From contig CAXTVW010000006.1 of the NCBI GenBank assembly GCA_964247675.1, positions 1 to 64,000 of the forward strand: a DNA stretch of 64,000 nt. The letters run 5' to 3'. Below the pieces are notes generated by a model. The model saw only the letters and a list, made by a program, of their open reading frames with translations, was not told the DNA's origin and made no database searches. Origin of the DNA: BOG-908 sp964247675 (GTDB lineage Bacteria > Pseudomonadota > Alphaproteobacteria > Acetobacterales > Acetobacteraceae). How positions within the stretch are numbered: position 1 is the first letter of the stretch; each line of letters begins with the position of its first letter. Below, piece by piece: positions 59,201 through 64,000 of this stretch. Made by a program: the position numbers and the translations under genes.

Positions 59201-59542
59201 GAAACTGGTGCGCAGAAGGGTGGAAAACCCGGCGTAACGCTGGTCGTGGAAACGTTGCAGGTCAGCATACACCTCGTCGCCGTAGAAACCCGCATGCTCA
59301 TCCCCCTGCCAGGTGTCCACCGCAAGCGCGCGCGCGTCCAATCGCTCGCGCAACACCGCCTCGCAGAACGCCGCGTAGGAGACCCCGTTATGCGCGCCCA
59401 GCTCCACGATGCTGGAAGGGCGGTGCTGGCCCACGATCCAATGGGCGAACGGCACGTGACCGAACCAGGCGCTGTCCACGCCGAGGCGGGACGGGCGCCA
59501 GAAGAGAGGGGCGAGCGCTTCGTCGGTTAGCGCGCTGTCCAT
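56231..59542 (-). CDS. Trifunctional methyltransferase-GT4-GT2 glycan assembly protein
   Basis: A 1103-residue cytoplasmic protein with four parts: a class I SAM methyltransferase-like domain (about 40-215; SSIVELGAHNGVSYAAFCEAVL, DLLHIDGRHRYEDVSHDF, GVILFHDTNVREHDFG); a coiled coil (about 225-390); a GT4-type glycosyltransferase (about 455-810; FDVDDLMFRPE, GYAGGSRTHQRDF, SELKFFEAALAGVPTVASPTGPF); and a GT2-type glycosyltransferase (about 880-1090; VTVIVPVFNYADYVPEAL, VIEDASPDDS, LGFARNSGFAAA, LPLDADNRLRP, YGWEDFDLWARIAERG). Such single-chain assemblies usually build O-antigen or capsule repeat units, with the coiled coil acting as a molecular ruler. It lies downstream of another large glycosyltransferase on the same strand, with repeat R16 between. 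There are no membrane spans. Confidence 0.88.
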   Translation of the reverse strand: MDSALTDEALAPLFWRPSRLGVDSAWFGHVPFAHWIVGQHRPSSIVELGAHNGVSYAAFCEAVLRERLDARALAVDTWQGDEHAGFYGDEVYADLQRFHDQRYAGFSTLLRTSFDDASTRVLDGSVDLLHIDGRHRYEDVSHDFATWLPKMSRRGVILFHDTNVREHDFGVYRLWAELSGAHPSFEFLHGHGLGVLALGEAGGALEQVCALQDPHEINTIRERFALLGERWIATRDLQHADQRQAAVTAKLAEAQADLESTRGWAENAQGEVNKLFPMYQALIDTHRGVRANLARARHDVAARERELGERAAVVQAREAELSGLRAALESERAALRTAHAALDVAHASLGVAHAERDAARTQTQAAEFTLAGARAHADALMEARAQMLSSTSWRITQPLRRLRGGAVDVPPPPLEALRPLHAEAVAVPPAATAASPATQAEAEPELEPEPEPEAPAARHPNVLFISGEGHTPGSVYRVERYVEAARSLGLDAGWSEAGPVGPAELAGARLVVLWRVPYSTHIAGIIHVAHEQGATVVFDVDDLMFRPELATIEVIDGIRSQRFSEVDTQEFFRLIGRTMRGCDLVTCPTEELAHQARLTGRPAYVLPNGFDTTSHDAARRAHRDWLSYADDIVRIGYAGGSRTHQRDFAAAAPAIARVLRAYPQTRLTLFRDPSSGEGLVLIDEFAEFADLADRIEWRDMVKLADLPGEIARFAINIAPLQPDNIFCEAKSELKFFEAALAGVPTVASPTGPFRRAIAHGTSGLLAASEDEWFDALARLVENPAERTRLAQAAYHVSLARFGPEARAEAFALMLAQIEGGAAGAAAFERQRYRDALPPTPAPHVPPSQTLFERDDLGHALVTVIVPVFNYADYVPEALQSVAEQTLSLLDLVVIEDASPDDSAAMVLDWVRANAQRFNRVRVLRHLENAGLGFARNSGFAAAETPFVLPLDADNRLRPTACETLLQRLQDSTAAYTYPAIQKFGDADDVVGQAPYSVLRLQPGNYIDAMALVRKSAWALAGGYDHVRYGWEDFDLWARIAERGGYGINVGEVLADYRVHAHSMLQTTTEKRANREALAEDMERRHPWLDLARGVSSLARTYLK

Positions 59543-59556
59543 GCGGGTACGCTCCT

Positions 59557-59729
59557 AAGGAAGGAAGGAAGCAGTTCTTTTTTGAAAAAAAACCAAAAAA
59601 CTTTTGCTCCTGACGCTGAGGCCAGTAGGCGTACTGCGCTTCAGAACACTCGTGGCGTTGCTGCAGGCGGCGACAGCGGGACCAAAAGTTTTTTGGTTCT
59701 TTTTTCAAAAAAGAACTGCTTTCTTCCTG
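59557..59729. repeat. Palindromic element, copy R16, overlapping a gene end
   Basis: Both terminal hairpins are of the GTTC type: left GTTCTTTTTTGAAAAAAAACC (one closing pair lost), right GGTTCTTTTTTCAAAAAAGAAC. The right arm overlaps the last seven codons and the stop of the upstream glycosyltransferase: its GTTCTTTTTTGA (minus strand) supplies Val-Leu-Phe-stop. Confidence 0.88.
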
Positions 59730-62455
59730 ACCACATTGGTCAAGATCTCATGCAAAGCGTCAGCCTGCGCCGCATAATCCATGATCCCGCCAGCCAAAGG
59801 ATTGCGATACCCTGCCAACCGTTCCGGCAGATCCAGCACCGCCGCCACCGCCGCGCTAAGCTTCTCGTGCCGCCCGTCGAGCGGGATCAGCGTGCCGTTT
59901 ACCCCGTCCACAATCGCCTCGGCCGGGCCGCCGCCGGCGGTCGAAATCACCCATACGTCGCGGGCCAGGGCTTCGCGTACCGTCAGGCCGAAGCTTTCCT
60001 TCCACTGGGAGGGAAACACCAGCACGTCGATGCCGGCGAAGAATGCGTCTATTCCATCCTGCGTATAGGCGGGCACCACGCGCAGGTCGCCTTGCACCTG
60101 CCATTCGGAGGCGTCCACGCTGGAGTAGCCGAGGTTGAGGGTGTTATCGACGAGCACCAGCTCCCAGTCGTCGCGGTCCAGCGCCTCGAAGGCGCGCTTG
60201 ACGATCGAGAAGCCCTTCACCTCCACATTGCCGCCAACATAGGCGAAGCGCAGTTTCGCGGTCGGCGCGCGATCATGAAAGGCGGCCGGCAGGCGCACGC
60301 CGTTGGGCGCCACCAGTATCTTTTCCGGCGGGATGCCGTTGGCGATGTGCAGAGCCCGGTGCGCCTCGCTTGGCGAGAGCAGCAGGGCCGCGCCTTGCAG
60401 GGCCGCGTGCATCAGGCGGGCGCGCTGTTCGAGGTGGTAGGCGCCCGGCACGCAGTTCTGGCAGATGTGCAGGTCTATCTTGGTCTGGAAGCAATAGGTG
60501 CCGTCCTCGCGCACCATGAACTGCCGCGCGCACAGCCACCACGCATCATGCAGCGTGATCACGTAGGGAATGCCGCGCAGCGTGCAGGCGGCGGTCAGGC
60601 TGGCGCTGAGGCCTTGTACCGCGTGCAAATGCACCAGGTCCGGCCGGACGGCATCCAGCACGTGGCCGAACGCCACGCCTGCGGACGGATCGTCCAGCGC
60701 GGCCACCGAGTCACCTTCTGAGGTGGGCACGGCGAACACGGTGATGCCGTCCTGGTCGGTGCGCGTGGTCACGCGGCTCGGCTCGTCCTGCGGCAGGCCG
60801 GTGAAGACGTGCACGTCCGTGTCGCCGCGCGCGTGCAGGCGGCGGGCCATTTCCTCGACCACCAGGGTGGCCCCGCCGTAGCTGCGCGGCGTGTAGTAGA
60901 TGTTGGCGAGCAGCACGCGCAGGGGTTTGCGCACGCGCTGGTCCGGCACGCGGGCCAGCAGCGGCGCCAGTTGCGCGTGCGCCACCGCGTCCGGCGCGTA
61001 GCGCGTCAACGCGGTTTGCAGCGCCGCGGCGCCGAGCCGGGCGCGCAGGGCGGCATCGTCGGCGAGGCGGCACAGAGCGGCAAACCAGGCCTCCTCGCTA
61101 TCCGCCAGCAGGGAGTTTTCGCCGTCCCGGACCGCATCGGTGAAATGCGCGCGCGGCGAGCAGATGGACGGCAGGCCAAGCACGGCGGATTCAAGAAACT
61201 TGATGTTGCTCTTCGAGTCGTTGAACAGCGTGGGTTCCAGCGGAGCCACGCCGATGTCACCTTCGGCCAGCAATGCCATGTAGCGGGCGAACGGCACCGG
61301 CGGCAGTTGCTCGACCTGGTCGGCGACCGCGGCGAAGTCCGCGGGCAAGGTCAGCTCGCCCACGATGCGCAAAAGCAGGTTCGGCCGAGCCCGCAGGGCG
61401 CGCAGCAAGGCAGGCGCGGCCTGGCGAAAATCCGCGTCATGCGTCTTGGTGCCGGAGCCGTAGGTGACCAGGACGGTGTCGCGCGGCGAGGCGGCTTCCC
61501 GGCGGCGGCGCAACCCGGCGGCCAGGCTCAGCGTCTCCTCGTCGAGCGCGTTCTCGATCACCCAGGCTTTTGCCAGGCCGGCCTCGCGCATCACCTGCGC
61601 CAGATGCGGCGTGCTGGCGATGCCGGTGCCGCAAGCCAGCATGGCGCTGCGATACAGCCCGACGCCGGACAGGATCCCCTCGCGCATGTCGGGTTCGAGC
61701 GAGTCCACGTTGCGGTTCAGCAGGAACAGGGCCCGGTCGAAGATCAGGTCATCCACCTCCCATGCCATCGGCAGCTTCAGGGCATGCAGGATCTCGATCA
61801 GCCGCATCACGAGCGGGTAGCCGGGGACGCGGTAGAGGATCACCTGGGTGGCAAGTGCCGCGGCAGAGAGGCATTCATTGGTGTGCCGCCAGTCGATGAC
61901 GCGGCAGGGCACGCCCAGGCGGGTGAACAGCTCCTGCTTCTGCCACACGCGGTATTTGGCGCATTGCTGCAGGGTCAGCTCGGCGATGATGAGCACCGAA
62001 GGCGCCAGCACGGTGGCGGGCAGGGGCATGGCGGCTACCATCTGGGCGGCCGCAGTGGAAGCAGCAGCCCGGCCCGCCACGGCGCGCCGCAGCATCGTAC
62101 GGTGTCGGAATGACTGGCGCGATCTGGCCCATAGCGCGCGCAGGCCTTCACGGCGCACGAGGGCGGCAGCCTGGCGCAGCACCTGTCCTTCCGGGCCTGA
62201 GCTGGGCGGCAGGCCGCGTGCCAGGTCTGCCGCCATGCGCAGCGGCAAGGTTAACCGCCAGAAGAAGCTCGCCCGCATGGCCTGCACCTGCGCGCGCAAC
62301 GCAAGCGCCTCGCCGCCTTGCCCGCCGGCCCGCATACCTTGCAGGGCTGCGCTGGCCAGCGCCTGCTCGGCCACGAGACGCAGGCGGTCGATCTCCAACC
62401 GCGCGTCGGCCAGGTCATCCCGCAAGGCTGTGCTCGCCGCCGCGTCGTTCTGCAT
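59705..62455 (-). CDS. Double GT4-domain glycosyltransferase
   Basis: A 916-residue protein from the ATG at 62455 (a TTG directly upstream is also in frame). A short N-terminal coiled coil (DLADARLEIDRLRLVAEQAL) leads to the first GT4-like domain (about 140-490; WEVDDLIFDRALF, VTYGSGTKTHDADF, SNIKFLESAVLGLPSICSPRAHF). The second GT4 domain is about 515-905 (YYTPRSYGGATLVVEEMARRL, DLVHLHAVQGLSASL, FPSQWKESFGLTVREAL with an E-x7-E pattern). VDDL and KFxExAxLGxPS segments are shared with the neighbouring 1103-residue protein, pointing to one glycan pathway. The final residues RKKAVLF and the stop lie in repeat R16, so the native C-terminus was probably altered by it. Confidence 0.88.
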   Translation of the reverse strand: MQNDAAASTALRDDLADARLEIDRLRLVAEQALASAALQGMRAGGQGGEALALRAQVQAMRASFFWRLTLPLRMAADLARGLPPSSGPEGQVLRQAAALVRREGLRALWARSRQSFRHRTMLRRAVAGRAAASTAAAQMVAAMPLPATVLAPSVLIIAELTLQQCAKYRVWQKQELFTRLGVPCRVIDWRHTNECLSAAALATQVILYRVPGYPLVMRLIEILHALKLPMAWEVDDLIFDRALFLLNRNVDSLEPDMREGILSGVGLYRSAMLACGTGIASTPHLAQVMREAGLAKAWVIENALDEETLSLAAGLRRRREAASPRDTVLVTYGSGTKTHDADFRQAAPALLRALRARPNLLLRIVGELTLPADFAAVADQVEQLPPVPFARYMALLAEGDIGVAPLEPTLFNDSKSNIKFLESAVLGLPSICSPRAHFTDAVRDGENSLLADSEEAWFAALCRLADDAALRARLGAAALQTALTRYAPDAVAHAQLAPLLARVPDQRVRKPLRVLLANIYYTPRSYGGATLVVEEMARRLHARGDTDVHVFTGLPQDEPSRVTTRTDQDGITVFAVPTSEGDSVAALDDPSAGVAFGHVLDAVRPDLVHLHAVQGLSASLTAACTLRGIPYVITLHDAWWLCARQFMVREDGTYCFQTKIDLHICQNCVPGAYHLEQRARLMHAALQGAALLLSPSEAHRALHIANGIPPEKILVAPNGVRLPAAFHDRAPTAKLRFAYVGGNVEVKGFSIVKRAFEALDRDDWELVLVDNTLNLGYSSVDASEWQVQGDLRVVPAYTQDGIDAFFAGIDVLVFPSQWKESFGLTVREALARDVWVISTAGGGPAEAIVDGVNGTLIPLDGRHEKLSAAVAAVLDLPERLAGYRNPLAGGIMDYAAQADALHEILTNVVRKKAVLF

Positions 62456-62693
62456 CAAAGCGTCCTAAAGGCCGGCACTATGGCGCACAAGCCGCACCGA
62501 GTGCTGCGCTGCGATACGGCGCTTGCGACATCAGGCACCGCTGCACACGGGCCGGAGCCGCCGGCCGCGAGATGCCGACCGCGTCAGCGAAGCCTCTCGG
62601 CCCAGCTGGTAGGGGCGCCCGGGCTGGGAGCGCCGGGCTGGCAGAGGAAGCGATGTGTGTTAAACGCCCGCGCTCCATCGCAAGAGCAGATAC

Positions 62694-63932
62694 TTGGAAG
62701 CGCTACAGCCCGTACGCGGCACACGAGACATACTGGGCGAGGACCAGCGGCGCTTCGCCCACGTAGCCGCCACCGCCCGCCGCACCGCCGGGCTGTACGG
62801 TTTCGACGAATGGTCCACGCCTATTTTCGAGGACACAAGGGTGTTCGCGCGCACGCTTGGCGACACATCCGACGTGGTCACCAAGGAAATGTATACCTTC
62901 CAGGACCGCGGCGGCGACAGCCTGACCCTGCGGCCAGAGAACACTGCCGGCATCTGCCGCGCGCTGGTGACCGCCGGGCTGACGCAATCGCTGCCGCAGA
63001 AGGTGTTCTACGCCGGCCCGATGTTCCGCTACGAGCGGCCGCAGAAGGGCCGCTACAGGCAGTTCCACCAGATAGGCGCCGAGCTGATCGGCGCGCCCGA
63101 GCCGCTGGCCGACGCCGAGGTGATGGCGCTCGGCTGGCAGATACTGCAGGCGCTGGGTCTGGCGGAAGACGTGGTGCTGGAGTTGAACACGCTTGGCGAC
63201 ACGCCGAGCCGCGACGCCTACCGCCGCGCGCTGGTGGCCTATTTCGAGGGCCACAAAAGCGCGCTGTCCGCCGATAGCCAGGACCGCCTGGCGCGCAATC
63301 CGATGCGGATCCTGGACAGCAAGGACGAGGGCGACCGCACACTCGTAGCCTCCGCGCCAATCATCGGCCCATATCTGACAGACGAGGCGGCCGGCTTCTA
63401 CGAGACTGTGCGCACCCACCTGGCCGCGTTTGGCGTGCCGTTCCGCGAGAACGCGCGCATCGTCCGCGGCCTGGACTATTACAGCCACACCGCCTTCGAG
63501 TTCGTGACCACGCGGCTGGGCGCGCAGGGCACGGTGATGGCCGGCGGCCGTTATGACGGCCTTGTGGCCGAGATGGGCGGGCCGCCCACGCCGGCCGTGG
63601 GCTGGGCCGCGGGCATCGAGCGGCTGTCCATGCTGCTGGCCGAAGCGCCTCCGCCGCCGGCCGCGGTCGCCGTGGTTCCGCTCGGGGAGAAGGCCGAAGC
63701 CACGGCGGTCGCGCTATTGCAGGCGCTGCGCCAGGCAAACATACGCGCGGAAATAGCCTACCGCGGCAACATGAAGAAGCGGATGGAGCGGGCGAACAAG
63801 TTGGGCGCGCGCGCGGTGGTGATCATCGGTGATGACGAGGCGTCGCGCGGCGTGGCGGCGGTGAAGGACCTGGCGACGGGTACGCAGGTGGAGGTCGCGC
63901 TGGAGGATGTGGCGCGGTCGCTAAGTGTGTAA
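62694..63932 (+). CDS. hisS: Histidyl-tRNA synthetase, TTG start
   Basis: Class II synthetase that charges tRNA-His; 412 residues, normal length. Motif 1 region: VRGTRDIL at the N-terminus and EDTRVFARTLGDTSDVV. Motif 2: VFYAGPMFRYERPQKGRYRQFHQIGAE. HisA motif: RGLDYYSHTAFEF. Motif 3: GGRYDGLVAEMGG..AVGWAAGIERL. The anticodon-binding domain is about 325-412 (AVVPLGEKAEATAVALLQALR, KKRMERANKLGARAVVIIGDDE). The start is TTG at 62694, with AAGAG upstream and no ATG nearby in frame. It is divergent from the glycosyltransferase gene; the 235-bp gap between them showed no distinct promoter to me and no palindromic element. Confidence 0.95.
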   Translation: MEALQPVRGTRDILGEDQRRFAHVAATARRTAGLYGFDEWSTPIFEDTRVFARTLGDTSDVVTKEMYTFQDRGGDSLTLRPENTAGICRALVTAGLTQSLPQKVFYAGPMFRYERPQKGRYRQFHQIGAELIGAPEPLADAEVMALGWQILQALGLAEDVVLELNTLGDTPSRDAYRRALVAYFEGHKSALSADSQDRLARNPMRILDSKDEGDRTLVASAPIIGPYLTDEAAGFYETVRTHLAAFGVPFRENARIVRGLDYYSHTAFEFVTTRLGAQGTVMAGGRYDGLVAEMGGPPTPAVGWAAGIERLSMLLAEAPPPPAAVAVVPLGEKAEATAVALLQALRQANIRAEIAYRGNMKKRMERANKLGARAVVIIGDDEASRGVAAVKDLATGTQVEVALEDVARSLSV

Positions 63933-63933
63933 G

Positions 63934-64000
63934 GCAAACCCTTCTTTTTTGGAAAAAAGAAGCAAAAAACTTTTGCTCCCACGCTGGTACCGCGGCGTGT
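63934..64000. repeat. Palindromic element, copy R17 (cut by window end)
   Basis: The left arm (CTTCTTTTTTGGAAAAAAGAAG, then GCAAAAAACTTTTGCTCCCACGC) begins directly after the hisS stop. The core loop reads TTTTTTGGAAAAAA, a further compensated variant of the TTTTTTGAAAAAAA core. The rest lies outside the window. Confidence 0.85.

Noticed and set aside
1..64000. Palindromic elements as insertion sequences or tRNA-associated integration sites
   Set aside because: No transposase or integrase frame, no target duplications evident, no tRNA gene nearby, and copies are much shorter than an IS.

Overview
The window is a GC-rich (roughly two-thirds G+C) chromosomal segment of an alphaproteobacterium. 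The imp-type T6SS gene order, the argD-argF pair and the dense intergenic A/T-arm palindromes, which in translation give strings such as FFFEKKKQKTF, all suggest an acid- or methylotroph-type Acetobacteraceae. That placement is inferred from style and gene content, not from a search. TTG start codons are common. No tRNA, rRNA, CRISPR array, IS element or phage gene was seen.

Layout. (1) 171-2442, minus strand: argD and argF of arginine biosynthesis. (2) 3063-24676, minus strand: a complete T6SS core in the order tssA-tssB-tssC-impD(tssC-like)-tagJ-tssE-tssF-tssG-fha-tssJ-tssK-tssL-tssM-tagF/pppA-ppkA, the Rhizobium imp order. (3) 25002-34319, plus strand, divergent: tssH(clpV), hcp, an unknown gene, vgrG, an Ala/Gly/Ser-rich unknown, an Eag (DcrB/DUF1795) chaperone, a prePAAR/PAAR effector with an unrecognised C-terminal domain, and a small stop-start-overlapping gene that is the candidate immunity protein. 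(4) 34864-47161, plus strand: a two-partner secretion operon with a TpsB transporter, a 2474-residue TpsA adhesin and a CHAT-protease-like lipoprotein. (5) 47326-51349: GH15 glucoamylase and zwf. (6) 51483-52339: two small unknown proteins, one resembling an isolated histidine-kinase dimerisation hairpin. (7) 52473-56020: two tandem paralogous secreted beta-helix proteins, each with its own similar promoter. (8) 56231-62455, minus strand: two very large multidomain glycosyltransferases. (9) 62694-63932: hisS.

How the parts work together. The T6SS has structural genes plus a full threonine-phosphorylation switch: kinase PpkA, phosphatase PppA fused to TagF, an FHA protein, and TssL carrying an N-terminal ERTIIKP motif. 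PpkA itself carries eight copies of a similar E/D-x-T-x-[IV]-[LV] motif in a low-complexity N-terminal tail, which suggests it is a multivalent FHA docking scaffold. The plus-strand half supplies the ATPase, tube, spike and at least one chaperoned effector. TpsB, TpsA and the CHAT lipoprotein are tightly linked and probably act together at the outer membrane.

The most striking feature is a family of about 19 intergenic palindromic elements (roughly 110-190 bp) at most gene boundaries, including inside the T6SS operon. Each has two A/T-rich terminal hairpins flanking a variable G/C-rich hairpin. The terminal hairpins differ between copies but are often preserved by paired substitutions, which implies selection on, or mechanistic copying of, structure. 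One degenerate copy lies inside the tssJ signal-peptide region and another supplies the stop codon of a glycosyltransferase gene.
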